64,000 bases of DNA from Rhizomys pruinosus (lineage: Eukaryota; Chordata; Mammalia; Rodentia; Spalacidae): contig VZQC01013813.1 in assembly GCA_009823505.1 (NCBI GenBank), positions 1 through 64,000 of the forward strand, written 5' to 3'. The notes under the pieces are model-generated. The model did not search any database and had not been told where the DNA came from. It saw nothing but the letters and a program-made list of their open reading frames with translations. Positions 40,435 to 52,850 of this stretch are shown one piece after another. The position numbers and the translations under genes were made by a program. The stretch's first letter is position 1. Each line of letters starts with the position of its first letter.

Positions 40435-40815
40435 ACAGTTCTGGAGCCAGAAGTTGGAAGCCCATGTGTCATGGGGTCATTTTTTTCTCAGGAAAGGAGA
40501 CAACCTTTCCATTCCTCTTCCTGGTTCCTCATAGCTTGACAGCAATCTATGTCAACATTTGCTTGAAGATAATAATTTAATCTGTGTCCACTCCGAAATA
40601 TAATTCTCTCCTCGTCTTCCTCTATATTGTTAAATGACCATTTCCCTCCATATCCTCCTCTTTCCTTCATGATAATTTCAAGAACAATAGTGAATGACTA
40701 ACCTATTAGTTCCTGGGTGATCTCAGAGCCATTTAGCCAATTATGTGTGCAAGCAGCTTATTTCCAAATATGGTCCTATTGTATGTGCTGGAAATTAGGA
40801 TTTCAATTAAGTTTT
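40435..40815. other. Possible ancient repeat, flank of the retrocopy
   Basis: ACAGTTCTGGAGCCAGAAGT and CAACCTTTCC resemble an old mammalian interspersed repeat. Nothing else is recognised. Confidence 0.35.
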
Positions 40816-41032
40816 AAATTTACTATTTTACTTTTATATGTGTAAGTCTTTTGTCTGAATGTATGTAAATATACTCATGTAACACAAAGCCCTCAGAGGC
40901 CAAAAGAGGCACCGGATCCCTTGGAACTGGAGTTATAAATGGCTGTTACTACAATATGGGTTCTAGAAACCAAGTCCAGGCCCTCTGAAAAATCACCTGA
41001 GCTCTCAACCTCTGTACTGTGTCTCCAGTCCC
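40816..41032 (-). mobile_element. B2/B3-family SINE, minus strand
   Basis: GAGGCCAAAAGAGGCACCGG, TTGGAACTGGAGTTATAAAT and TGTACTGTGTCTCCAGTCCC. Diverged but near full length. Confidence 0.7.
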
Positions 41033-41039
41033 AAAAATG

Positions 41040-41152
41040 ATCCCCTGAAGTTGGGATTAGAGTCAGTTGTGAGCTGCCTGATCTCTGTGCTGAGAACTAT
41101 AATCCTGTTCAAGAGCACTGTGTGCCCTGAAATGCTGAGCCATTTCTTCAGC
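41040..41152 (-). mobile_element. Partial second B2/B3 SINE, minus strand
   Basis: GATTAGAGTCAGTTGTGAGC, GTGCTGAGAACTATAATCC and TGAGCCATTTCTTCAGCACT repeat the inner body and head of a SINE, joined in series to the previous one. Confidence 0.55.
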
Positions 41153-41429
41153 ACTCAGTCACTTTATTTTCAGAATACAGTTCAAGTCATAACCCATGTT
41201 GTAGTTCCTAGCTATTTCCCATGATTACAGAGTTTCTTCAGGAGGCACTGGTGAATACATGGGGATACGTTGGGGCTGTACACCCCTGCACTCTTAAGGT
41301 CCTTCAGAGTGCCACTATTATTTGCTGTCCCATGTCATGGTAGGCAGTAATACATCTTTTAATTTTATTGTCTGCTGTAAGTGCTTGATTCAGGCTGGGG
41401 TCTAAACTTTGCCTTTTTTACTTCATAGG

Positions 41430-41845
41430 AATTTCCCTCCCTCCAAAATCTTATGTGTTGAAGACTTACTGTGCAGCTAGTGGATCCACTCACTGAGTTA
41501 TGACTGGATTATGTGGCCCTGTCCTAATCTATATATATAATTATTGATTCCTAATCCGATAGTGTCAGTAGAAAGTGACTGAAGCTTTCATAGTTTCATT
41601 AGTTGGCAGAAGCAAGTCACTGAGACCTTTTCCCTGGGGACCTGTGTATTATCATGGACTCTTTCTATCTCCTATACTCTTCCTGAGAGGGGAGTAAGAA
41701 CTGCTTTGCTGCACCACAGTCTCACCACACAAAGTAACAGAGACGTCCAACCACAGACTGAAATTTCTGAAACTAGCAGGTAAAATAAACATTTTCTCCC
41801 TCATGTTATTTTTCTTGGGTATTTGACACACAATTAAAAATTAGC
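41430..41845 (+). repeat. MaLR-like LTR remnant, tentative
   Basis: CCAAAATCTTATGTGTTGAAG at the left and GGTAAAATAAACATTTTCTC with TTGGGTATTTGACACA at the right follow the layout of old mammalian MaLR LTRs. Divergence is high and the ends are not clear. Confidence 0.35.
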
Positions 41846-44150
41846 ATACCTTTCAAACCAAAGACTCAGTGTTGAATTTGTACAGGCTTTTGATAATATT
41901 ATTTGCTGCCATATGCTCTCAGATTAAGGGAAACTTGGCCAAGTGTATTTGCAGATACATTGGGTCTAATGTGATTGGACCTTGGCTAAGATCTCATTTC
42001 TTACATGTTTCTCACATACAACTGCTCTAACAGGAGCTGGCAGAGTTCAAGATTTTGGATCACAGCGTCAATACTGACCCATAAATGTACCTCTTTCAAA
42101 TAAATTGACCCCTTGAAGGAAGACAGGAGAATTATTGTTCTGGTCACATTAGCAGTCTAGTGGTCACAGTTGGGTTTGTTTTCTCTTCCAATTAAAGACT
42201 TAAAAGTTAGGAAAAATCCAAGACATATCAGAGACTTTATTTAAAAAGAATAAAGAGTTAAACATCTAAACACACACCTATACAGATAAATAAAGCTCTC
42301 ACAATGGACAGATGGGACCAGAATGCTAAAAATCTAAATCCCCTGGGGAGGGTCTGGGTTTTAAGGGTTTTAGGGATTCCCTTCCCCTTACTTAAGATTG
42401 GCCAGCTTAAACAAAGAAGAAAGGGGTGATGGGTTTATGGATTCAAGTGATAAAGTGTCTATGTCTGGTCTTGGTCTTATCTGAACTGGTTTGGAATAGA
42501 TGGCTGGAAAGAGAAACTTACTTGCCACAAGAAGAACCTCCAGGGCTTAATCTTGAACCAAGTAGAAGGGAGAAGTATGCTCTCTTTATTTGTGAAGAAT
42601 CTTTATTTATTCATTAGTGACCCTGTTTTCTTATAAGAGATTAAGTCTCTTACATCATGGCCAGCATGTATATTTGGCACAGTGTTGTGAGGTCTTTGGG
42701 GGAATACTGAAAACTGTTTGGAACACTAGCTCTAATTTGAAACTGGGCAGTGGATTATGATTTTCAATTTACAGCTCTCATTGCTCTGGTTATCCATTTT
42801 GCTTTTCTGAAATACTATTTTCCATTAATTAGCTCTGATTTTCTATTGGTCTTGGCTATAACTCTGAGTTAACTGTTCATTGCCATAACCGCATTTTGAC
42901 ATTTTCTGCGACTCATCATACCTGTTCAATTTAAGGATCATTTCGTTGCTATAAATAAGCTGAGCTTGGCGACAGTCTCTTCTACAGACAGTTATATACT
43001 CTGGCCTCTATTTCAGTACTGAAATCTTATGTCCAATCCTGGAAAATCCTGAGACAAATATAGATTGCCTAAGGAAAGAAAGTGTGTCATAGCTTCCAAC
43101 TATCTGAGGTTGAAGAGTAGGAAAGTGAAGTGGCGGGTGTCAGTTTCTTATAGGAAGGATCCTATACATTTCTAATGGAATTATTTTCTGGAAAATAAAA
43201 ATTGGGAGGTCTCAATATTAAATGTCTCATGTGCCAAAAGTTCCAGCTTTTGTCAATTGGAGCCTGATTACAGACATGTCTCTTTTGAGGAGTTTGGCTA
43301 TATTTGAAGTTTAGCCACTAGGACTATTAATGTATATGCTTGGAATCTGCCTTCATGGTACAGATAGAAACTTTTTGGTATGAAAACAGAGTTTCTGAGC
43401 TAATATTTCTTTTACTCAACTAGAATCTTCATTATCTTTTTGTACAACAATAGTGATGCTGAAGAAATAGCTGTCTAATCCAACTATCTTTATGTTGTTT
43501 TCTTCAAACATAGCAGAACGTGTACATATGCAGCAAGTAGTGTATTGTCTTCAACCAGCACACTGTCACACTTCACCACCCATGAAAATGCTGGATCATA
43601 GCTGCAGTCTTGTGCAAGGTCTGGTTATGCATCAGCCATCATCAGCTATGGGTCCACAATGCAATTTTGCTGAAGATTCATAAGGTTCCAAAATCCTATT
43701 TTATTACTCTGCCTTTGTTTTAGACCATTCTTGAAATAGCTATAGTTATTATTAGCATTCTTTTGTCTTTGATACTAAGAAATAAAATTTGGAAAAGTCA
43801 TTTAATCCAGGATTGATACTTAGAAAGGAATCAAAAGGGGAGGCAATTGAGGAGAGGAGGAAGCTGAATTCTAAGGAGTGCTGATAAAGGTTAGGATACC
43901 CTCGCAGAAAGTTATGGAATGAATTTTGTCTATAAGAATTTTATGTCAGGGCACCACTTCTCACTATCTACTCCCCTTCATTCCCTCACCAACTAGGCTG
44001 ACCAGAGAAGGATGAATATCCATATATCAACAGAGATGGGTACTGAAGTGAAGGCAGTGCCAAAGACAGGAGCATGACAGTGGAGTGCTGGGCATTTGTC
44101 TCCCATCCTTCTTGTCTTTCTTTTTTGTTTATCTGGAAGTTACATATTCC
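41846..44150. other. Unassigned sequence with two weak gene-like signals
   Basis: No repeat family is recognised. At 43,492-43,683 a 63-codon frame (ending SSAMGPQCNFAEDS) follows a splice-acceptor-like tract TTTTCTTCAAACATAG. Its peptide includes HTSPPMKMLDH but I do not recognise it. At about 42,951 a TATAAATA box-like string lies in AT-rich sequence. Neither is enough to call a gene. Confidence 0.35.
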
Positions 44151-44174
44151 AATCCATATTTTCCATTGTTATCC

Positions 44175-44640
44175 AGGCATTTTTTTCAGTCATCTTTTGG
44201 CTTTTATAAAACGAATACTGTTTTTATTGAATTTTTGTGGATTTCATACAAGTACATCTTAATCATATTATTTCCTCATGGCCCTATGCTGCACAGCCCT
44301 CGCATAGCTAGGTCATGGGACAGGCATGTATTTTGTCAGATATGTTAAGGCCTAACAAGACAAGTTTCAAGCCCGGATGTCCTTTCAGTGTCAGTTCAAG
44401 TGCATCCACTGGAGTGTATTCAGCCTATCTAGTGATCTTAAAGAAGATCTATTCCCCTTCACCCAGCAGTGATGGGCTTCCAATACTCACCAAAGTTGTG
44501 GCCTCATGACCTTTTCACCAGTTCTATACTGGTTTTTGTCAGACTGAATTTGCATGGGTCTTGAGCACGCTGTCACCATTGCTGTGAGTTCATATGACTA
44601 GGAGGGTCATCAAGGCCTATAAAGATTGTTGTTGTCTAGG
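44175..44640 (-). mobile_element. L1-type 3' UTR, minus strand
   Basis: The T-rich start (TTTTATTGAATTTTTGTGGA) and TTCACCCAGCAGTGATGG, then GTGAGTTCATATGACTAGG, follow the pattern of antisense L1 tails elsewhere in the window. Confidence 0.5.
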
Positions 44641-45239
44641 TATCTGGTATGCTCTAGTTATTGGTATTTTAGCTACTGGTATTCTAGTTATTGGTATCTT
44701 CTCACTATGGATATTTTAAAGGATTTTTTTCCCCTGTTTGTGTGCTGGGATAAATATATTAAAAACTTTTTCAGAGATTTTGTTACTAATCTGGATAATA
44801 AAATGGTCTTCTAAGAATTTTAGAAATTAAACAGACACTATCTTTTCAGCTCCTGTCCTATTATTTTCCTGCTGTTTCCCAATATGAAATTTTAAAAAAT
44901 TGGGTTGTTGTTCAATTTTCTCTTCCAATTTCTGTTACTTAAAATATAGACTTTCATCTCTTTGTTTTTGTACCCAAAAATCTAGATGGTTGCTTCTTCC
45001 TAATTTTTGCAAAATAAATTTTTACCTGTTTTTTTGTCTAATGTGGTCTTCATTCTACTTATTGATGTTTTAACAATAATTATTCGGACTTTTTTATTAA
45101 ATGATATGCTATTATCCTATTTATCTTTCAACTTGTATGACTGCATTTATGCATTGACCTTTTCCTTTCTCAAATATATTAGTTACTTATGTTTCTGATA
45201 ATATCAATTGGGCACACATTTCTTCACCTGCTCTGATTT
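44641..45239. other. Unassigned AT-rich sequence
   Basis: A short local repeat of TTATTGGTAT-type units lies at 44,657-44,700. It may be old L1, but it is not recognisable. Confidence 0.4.
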
Positions 45240-45365
45240 TTCTCTTTCTTTCTTTCTTCCTCTTCTTTCCTTCCTTCCTCTTTCCCTTTCCCCCTCCTCC
45301 TTCTTACCTTTTTATTTCCCTCCCTCTCTTTCTTCTTTCCTTCATCCCCTTCTTTATTTCCTTAG
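45240..45365. repeat. Pyrimidine-rich (TTTCC)n low-complexity tract
   Basis: About 125 bp of C/T only, apart from a few bases. The left edge of duplicated block A lies inside it (45,322). Confidence 0.9.
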
Positions 45366-45439
45366 TCCATAGATTTTTATCATTTGCTTTTACTTAGACA
45401 TACATTTCACTTAACAATTACATTAGGATATAATTCTTG

Positions 45440-47330
45440 AGGCATAGTTTGATTTCATTAGTTTTTTAATTTTTTTTATATCAGATTTGTACCTTTCATA
45501 CAAGCTCCTAAGTTAAGTTTAAGACCCCCCCTTGTGCAAAACCCCCATCAGAACTTGTGCATTACATCATCCAGGTTAAATCCCATCCAGTCAAGCTTTG
45601 AAGTCGCAAATGTCCCTTGGCACAAATTCATCCACTGGATTCCTAGTCAGGCCATGTAGAAATCCCATAGTAAGATAATTTCTTCCTCACCCAGCAGTAA
45701 TCAGGTTCCCTGTATTCTCAGTCCAGGGCCATTCCCCCACCCATTTCGCTTGCTCTGCTTTGAGACATTGTCTGTTGGCATGGGTTCCATGTCTGATGTC
45801 AACATTGCCATAGATTCACATTTGAAAGCTTCCTGTTTCTGGAAGCCTCTGTTTCCGGACAATTCTGACACAGCGGCTGGCAATTACGAACTCTCGCATC
45901 TCCACCCGTCTCCACAATGATTCCTGAACCATAAGAGTGAGGTTTAATATAGGAGTGCTATCCAGAGACACACTCTAGAGTCATCTATTCTTTAGAAAAA
46001 GATGTAGCCAGGCATGGCCTTCTGTTTGCGATTTCACTATTGTGTAGGAAGCTTCACTGGCAAGGATTGAGGATCAAGCCCAATTTTCTCTATGCCCCGG
46101 CCCATTCCACTAAGTTCCATGACTCTTAGGTGTAGAGGTTCAGTGTAAGATGGTCTTTTAGGATTGGGGGTATCTTTCAGGTGTGTATTTTCTGTGTCTG
46201 ACCAATTGTGGAATTCTGTAGTAGCGTCCATTTGTTGCAAAGAGAAGCTTATTTGATGGGTGATGTACAGTATGCTTGTATAAGCTTCCATATTTAACGA
46301 TGTAGTAGGAAATTTCATTTTTCTAGAGATATGCTGATAGGGTTTGTCTAGGATCTATGACCACTCCAGCCTGGGTGCATTTGTCTGAGTTTGCAGTGGA
46401 ACTCATGAGTTCACTACCATTAGAGTGTTTTTAAGTCCAGTTAGATTGGTGCTGATTAGTCACCAGATAATAGTGTCAATATGGCACAAATAGAGGTAGT
46501 TTGCTCTGTGGGTCATTTATGGTTATTAGGCTTTAGGCTGGGTTGTAACATTGATTGATTTTATTTTTCATCCCTAAGCAGTGTTTCATGTTATTTAGCA
46601 TTATGAAAATTAAATTTCAGGAAGAAGTCTTCCAAGTCAGTTCCTATTCCATTACTTAAAGTCCCTATTCCTGAGGTATGGCTCGGTCTTGGAGCAGGAG
46701 GGAGCTTATTTCTAATTCTTGAAAAGAAATCAATGTAACTTTGATAATAGCTTGGTTATTTGGCATTCCTCTGGATTCATGCTCACCAACCATCATAAGG
46801 GTGGTGGTTTCGTCGGGAAGACGTGTCCTTGCCATGGCAGGCACACGGTAGACTGACACGAATGTTCAGGAGAGGTGTATGCGCATTTCTTCTCATAGGG
46901 TCTTGGGGGCATCACATAACACTCTGGGTTCCCTAGCCACCTAAGAGTAGTTACGCTATTTTTTGTTCTTCCCTTCCCACATTCCTCCTCCTTACCCATA
47001 CCCAGTACCCCCTGATCCTCCCCCTCCTCCTCTCGATGAGTTCCCTACGCCCCCGAGCCCCTGTAGGCCCTGCCTTCTTCCCCCATCCCAACTACTCAAA
47101 ACTCTCTTTTTCCCCACACCCTAGTAACATCTGTTCCTAATTCTTCCCGTTCTTTAGATTCCTTTCGTTTTTTCTTACCCTCCATGCAATCCATTCCATT
47201 TTCTGGCTCCCGTGTTATATCAGTAATATTTTACTCCCATAAGGGTATTGGTACATAATCCACAAATGAAGAAGACATGCTCACTTGGGTTTTCTGCTGC
47301 CTATGGATTCATTCTGTTAGTTGTCTATAA
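45440..47330 (-). mobile_element. Long L1-type 3' UTR, minus strand (block A, indel-rich copy)
   Basis: Same repeat as 4,256-5,440 and 31,291-32,625, and as 53,893-55,730 in block C. Many small indels distinguish it from block C, and block C agrees better with the outside relatives. It ends at an ATAATCCACAAATGAAGAAG boundary to ORF2. Confidence 0.7.
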
Positions 47331-48104
47331 TCCTGGCATTTGGAAACTCTACAGAAAAAAATGTTTCATTTTTCAGACCATGTTTATATCATGAATTGAA
47401 GCAAAATATTGATTTTCATCAGGTCATGGCTATTACTGCGAATTTGGTGTAGAGTAATTCTTCAAGATAATTGTCTCACGCTGCTAGAAAGTGTGCAGAG
47501 GTTATTAAGATCATTTTTCTTACTATAACACTTTCTGTAGGGACAATCTATTACTTGGTTTAAATAATAATAAAAATAAGAGTATATCTTTCGAGTCCTG
47601 TTTTATATTGGGGACTAAAATGAAATTAGCCATCTTCAGTGAATGCAGAACTTGCATGGTTGTTTCTAGCACTCGTTATAATTCTAAAAGTAAGAATGCA
47701 AAGTTCTGAGTTTATAGATGTCTAAAAATACAACATTAACTTTAGGATTTTTTCCAGTGACTGTGTACATTTGTCCACATAAACATCTGTATTTCTGTAC
47801 CAGTATTTTGCTTATATTTATGTTATTTACTTTTCCCTCTTGATACGGGATTCTACTGTTTATTGTATACATATCCTTGATGTGGATGTATTATATACAT
47901 GTTGTCACATGTGTGAACATAAAGGTAATGAAAAGGCAGTATTAAGGAAAATATTGCCTTGTCTGGCTTCTAACAGAATGATAAATGTGAGAAGGTTCAT
48001 TGCAGAGGATCTGAAAGCTTTGGAAAATGGTTTATAGTGCCGAGCTAGTGTACTAAGAAATACCTCCAGAAACCTGATGTTATCGTTCCACTTGTATATT
48101 TCCT
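47331..48104. other. Unassigned sequence, block A
   Basis: No gene or repeat family is recognised. Short frames here (for example 47,840-48,037) recur in blocks B and C because the DNA is duplicated, which is not evidence of coding. Confidence 0.5.
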
Positions 48105-48640
48105 GGTTTCTCTTTTTTTTTCTTTTTTTTATTGGGCTTTGTGCAGTTCGTACATCATTTTCCAATTCAAGTTCATTCGGCATATTTCCCTTTCTCTCCC
48201 CCTACCCCCCACCCGCATCCCAGATCACTGCATTTGCCATAACTGTCCTGCAATCTTTCTCTCATTTTTTTTTTTTTCATTGTTTTAGCTATAGTGATGA
48301 TCCATGAGTACAAACAACCTTCATGATGAAACTGAAATTTGCAAGCTGTTGTGCCAAACCCCCAAAGCCCCACCATCCAGCGGGGATGGGGGCTTGTAAT
48401 GTTCAATCAAGTGATCAAATGAGTGTCCTGTCTACATTGCTGTAGTTCCACCATTCACGCCAATCGCAGCCCTTACTCTACCACTCCCACGTCGTCTGCA
48501 GATTGTTCCCTAGGCTTAGGAAAGGGGCACAGGTGGATGAGAAGCAAAACAGTCCACTCTCTCTCTGGAGCTGTTGTCTTAGACTCTGGTCAATTCTGGC
48601 TGTTTCCTTTCATGGGCTGACAGTTTGTCCAAGAATAACC
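48105..48640 (-). mobile_element. L1-type tail, minus strand (block A, shared error-like version)
   Basis: A T-rich start, then TTTGTGCAGTTCGTACATCA, CCACCATCCAGCGGGGATGG and GTCCACTCTCTCTCTGGAGC. Relatives lie at 52,298, 56,505 and 61,507. Blocks A and B share an identical variant of 48,081-48,500 that differs by many indels from block C and from 61.5 kb. Confidence 0.6.
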
Positions 48641-49160
48641 TTTCAATCCTACTAATGAAGCACAAGCAATTAGTTTCTAATCTTAATATCTAATTTATTT
48701 TTAATTGAAACCGTGAATTCATATGCCATTGTAAGAATTATACAAAATAGTCTATTCTAAACTTTATTTAGTCCTATCAAAGGGTAACACATTACAAAAT
48801 TATACTGTAATATCACAACCTAAATATTGTCATAGATGTTTCACCAATACTATTCAGAAAGATTAAATGGGGCAGGTTATATATAGGAAGGCAGGGTACA
48901 GAAGGGACGATAGGAAGGGATAACTAACACTAAAGGCTCTGAAAAGCCACATGGAAACTTATTCCCATAGAATTTTCCTAAAATATATATGATATATAAT
49001 ATATATGAAAAGAGTATATAAATGAATTTACTCTATAATGGGAGAGGGTCACTGCCCCTACCAGACATCAAAGGCTATTCAGTTAAAGCCCACCTCATGC
49101 TTAGTTTACCTATCTGCAAGTTGTTGATCAGTGGTGTCTTATAGGAGCACCTCTCTCTAG
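48641..49160. other. Unassigned AT-rich sequence, block A
   Basis: No gene or repeat family is recognised. A TATATGATATATAATATATA-type low-complexity patch is at about 48,984. Confidence 0.45.
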
Positions 49161-49600
49161 CATTACAGGCTCTTACCATTGCTCTTGGTTATCCACAAAA
49201 CTTGGAGGTTGGACCATATTGCTGAAGACAGGATATACTTGAGTGGTAGGATAGGAAGAAATTGAACTGATACCAAACGGGAACCTTCACCCCTGTTTGC
49301 TTCCTTTCATATTCCTAGAAGGTTTACAGACTGTTGGGGGAGAAATGTAATCAGTAGTCTCACCCAACTGTTAACTCTGTGAGATCCAATGATGTCTTGC
49401 TTTCCAAGATATGCCCATTGGTCCAATAGTGGCATGAATATTATGGAAATAAACAAATGTCTTTTAATTAAACTTAAGGCTAGCTCAGTAAGATGGAGTC
49501 CGTGCATAGTATAGGCAACAAGGGCATAAAATTGTGGCTGGGTAGGTCATAGGCCACAAAGGAGAACCAATATTGTGCTTCATGGACATCATAATAAACT
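49161..49600 (+). mobile_element. Lx-type L1 3' UTR, plus strand (block A)
   Basis: CCATATTGCTGAAGACAGG, CTAGAAGGTTTACAGACTG, AAGATATGCCCATTGGTCCA and GGGTAGGTCATAGGCCACAA match the Lx layout at 18.4 and 8.3 kb. Confidence 0.65.
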
Positions 49601-49724
49601 ACTTTCAAGCCCTTACATTTTATCTATATATTAATGAATCTAACAATATTCTTCAAAGCTTCCTTGATTTTTTACATTAGGTAGTTATTAATACTGATCC
49701 ACAAATGATATATAACCTTTTCTC

Positions 49725-49858
49725 ACTTAATTTTTATTGAGTTTTTGTATATTTCATATAACATTTCTTAATCTAATTCAGACCTCTTCCCCCATCCCTA
49801 CCCCTCCCACCCAAATTCATTCATTCTTCCATACGTGTTATGTATTGTCTTGAATCTT
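49725..49858 (-). mobile_element. L1 tail fragment, minus strand (block A)
   Basis: TTTTTATTGAGTTTTTGTAT followed by CCTCTTCCCCCATCCCTACC, the usual antisense L1 tail. Confidence 0.55.
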
Positions 49859-49864
49859 TTACTC

Positions 49865-50715
49865 AGTCTTTTTTAACTTTTCCATGTAGAAGTTTACTGT
49901 ATTTTTTCTGTTCTTTGAGTCTTTTGCTGCTGTTGTTCCGTTTAATTTTAAATTACTTCAAAATATACATCTATACACTCTACACATATGCCAGATTTAC
50001 AAAGTCTGAAAATAAACTACAGGTTAATTCCTAAACACTTTTAGGGATTAAAAGTTTAACAGTAAACTTGCATGCAGGTAAAATAATTAACTTCACATTC
50101 CTAAATTTTTTTTTTATCTTTTCAAGGCAGGGTCTCCCTGTAGCCCCAGATGTCCTGGAATTCACTCTGTAAACCAGGCTGGCCTTGAACTCACAAAGAT
50201 CCGTCTGCCTCTGCCTCCCGAGTGCTAGGATTAAAGGCATGCGCCACCACGCCCTGCACATTCCTAAATTTTATATAACAAGTTGATGTATGTTTTGATG
50301 TACTTTTAAAAAAAAGCTTTATTCTTTCTCATAAATCTTAGAAGTGAGGAAAGTAGAGCCATAAACCTAAAACTACATATATATATATATATAATTATAT
50401 ATAATATAAATTAATATATATTAATAGTAATATCAATCAATGTGGTATTATTTTACTAACAAATTACTCACCTTGAATTACATATAGGAATTTGGTGCTA
50501 TGACACAAATGAGGGACACATTACATTGATTTTCTGACACTGTGTTGCTTCACTTACATAATAGCTTCTAGTTCCATACATTTACCTCCACCTTTTAAAA
50601 TTTCATCTTTCTTTACCACTGCATAAAACTATATTGTGTAAATGTAACACATTTTCATTATCCACTCATTGGTTGAGGGACACTTGGGTTGTTTCCAGCT
50701 CTGCTATTGTGAGGA
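49865..50715 (-). mobile_element. Young-type L1 3' UTR and ORF2 end, minus strand (block A), holding a B1
   Basis: CTTCAAAATATACATCTATA, AAGTCTGAAAATAAACTACA, TAACAGTAAACTTGCATGC, then after the B1 and an AT-rich patch GCTTCTAGTTCCATACATTT and CACTCATTGGTTGAGGGACA (ORF2 end). Confidence 0.78.
50110..50257 (-). mobile_element. B1 SINE, minus strand, with target-site duplication (block A)
   Basis: Full B1 flanked by ACATTCCTAAATTTT at 50,095-50,109 and 50,258-50,272. Confidence 0.96.
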
Positions 50716-50749
50716 GAACAGCAGTAAAATGGTTCTTCATGTTTCTCTT

Positions 50750-51400
50750 TTAAAGTTGGATTTTCTTTTCATTAATTACAATTCGGGGAGATTTTTCGAG
50801 GTTGCTATGTGTATGAATTTGTTCCAGTAATAATTTTGATTAGTATTCCATGCTATGGTACACCATAATTGGTTCCTATCATTATCATATTAAAGGTTAA
50901 TTTGTTTCCTTTTTATGTTATGAAAGATGCTACCATGAACAGCAATATGCAATGTTTGTATTTGTGAGACTTAGACATATTTTCTGAATAAATGCAAAGG
51001 TGAAGTTGCTGGATATTATAAGTGGATGTTTGTTTTTGTAGGACTATAACAACATATCATTTCCACAGTTTCTTATTATTTTCATTTCTAATAGCCATGC
51101 CATTGATCTAGCTTTTAGTATCTTTGCCAGCATTTAGTGCTTTATTATTTTCTATTTTAGCCATTATAATAGATTTTGAGTAAAATATCAAGTTGGTTTT
51201 ATAGATAAGTTAACCACTATCTAATGACTTTGAACCTGTTTTTGTATATTTATTTGGATCTATATACTCTTCTGGGTAATTGTGTGTTTATTTAAGTGTC
51301 TTCACTATGTTCTAGTTGAATGTTTAATTTTTTACCTGTTAGTTTTCTTGAAATTAATAACTACACTTTGGTTACATTATATTCATAATAAGACTGAGGA
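50750..51400 (-). mobile_element. Older L1 ORF2-end remnant, minus strand (block A)
   Basis: Strongly diverged antisense L1 (TCCATGCTATGGTACACCAT, AAGTTGCTGGATATTATAAG, TTCATTTCTAATAGCCATGC). Confidence 0.5.
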
Positions 51401-52062
51401 TAATATTCAGAGTTCCAATGGAAGCATCCTCACACATCCCACAGACTACTACTGACATTTTTTTACCACACTAGTAAAATTGCTAAACAGAATGAACATA
51501 TATTACACATGATTATTACCCCTATAAATAATTTACCTTGGGGCTCATTCAGTGTAGCACATTATATGGGTTTGAGTGAATGTATATTGATACACACTTA
51601 AGTGTATGTATAGTTTCATGGCCTGGAAAACACTGTGGTTGGCTGTTGACTTTTACTATACCTCACAGCCAGAAACCACTGACCTTTTTCCTCTCTCTGT
51701 AGTTTGCTTTCAAAAACTGTTATGTTAGTGGAGAGTATATGGCATGTACTCTTTGGACATAGGACTTCCACTTAAAAAGATGCATTTAACTCCCCCACGT
51801 TTTTTCATGGCTTGATAATGCATTATTTTTATGAGAAGTGATAATCCATCATGTGGACATTCCATAGGTCCCTTATCAATGCACTCACACATAAATGTCA
51901 TGGTTGTTTTGACATTCAATCAATTCAACGAAAATGATTGCTATCAATGTTTGTGTGCAAACTTTTGTGTAGACCTAAGTGTTCAATCCATTTAAGGAAT
52001 TACCAAGGAAAATAAATTCTGAATCATATTGTAAGACTAAGAATAGTTTTGGAAGAAACAAT
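51401..52062. other. Unassigned sequence, block A
   Basis: No gene or repeat family is recognised. It is almost identical to 59,797-60,458. Confidence 0.5.
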
Positions 52063-52297
52063 CATATCCTTGATGTGGATGTATTATATACATGTTGTCA
52101 CATGTGTGAACATAAAGGTAATGAAAAGGCAGTATTAAGGAAAATATTGCCTTGTCTGGCTTCTAACAGAATGATAAATGTGAGAAGGTTCATTGCAGAG
52201 GATCTGAAAGCTTTGGAAAATGGTTTATAGTGCCGAGCTAGTGTACTAAGAAATACCTCCAGAAACCTGATGTTATCGTTCCACTTGTATATTTCCT

Positions 52298-52850
52298 GGT
52301 TTCTCTTTTTTTTTCTTTTTTTTATTGGGCTTTGTGCAGTTCGTACATCATTTTCCAATTCAAGTTCATTCGGCATATTTCCCTTTCTCTCCCCCTACCC
52401 CCCACCCGCATCCCAGATCACTGCATTTGCCATAACTGTCCTGCAATCTTTCTCTCATTTTTTTTTTTTTCATTGTTTTAGCTATAGTGATGATCCATGA
52501 GTACAAACAACCTTCATGATGAAACTGAAATTTGCAAGCTGTTGTGCCAAACCCCCAAAGCCCCACCATCCAGCGGGGATGGGGGCTTGTAATGTTCAAT
52601 CAAGTGATCAAATGAGTGTCCTGTCTACATTGCTGTAGTTCCACCATTCACGCCAATCGCAGCCCTTACTCTACCACTCCCACGTCGTCTGCAGATTGTT
52701 CCCTAGGCTTAGGAAAAGGGGCACAGGTGGATAGAATGCAAAACAGTCCACTCTCTCCTCGGGAGGCTGTTGACCTCTAACTCTGGTGAAAACAATTCTG
52801 GCTGTTTCCTTTCATGGGCTGACAGTTGGTCCAAATAACCTTTCGATCCT
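52298..52850 (-). mobile_element. L1-type tail, minus strand (block B)
   Basis: Copy of 48,105-48,640. Confidence 0.6.

Larger units (their letters stand above)
45322..52062. repeat. Duplicated block A (6.7 kb)
   Basis: Nearly the same sequence as block C (53,775-60,458), with offsets from 8,453 at the left to 8,396 at the right. Identity is very high over 47,576-48,080 and 48,500-52,062 (only scattered substitutions). It is poor, with many 1-3 base indels, over 45,419-47,575 and 48,081-48,500. Its right edge, GAAGAAACAAT, is followed directly by block B. Confidence 0.97.

Noticed and set aside
42940..42970. TATAAATA string as a possible promoter
   Set aside because: It is a single AT-rich match with no start-site, exon or CpG support.
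47840..48183. Repeated small frames present in three places, apparently conserved
   Set aside because: They recur because the DNA is duplicated (blocks A, B, C), which is not evidence of coding.
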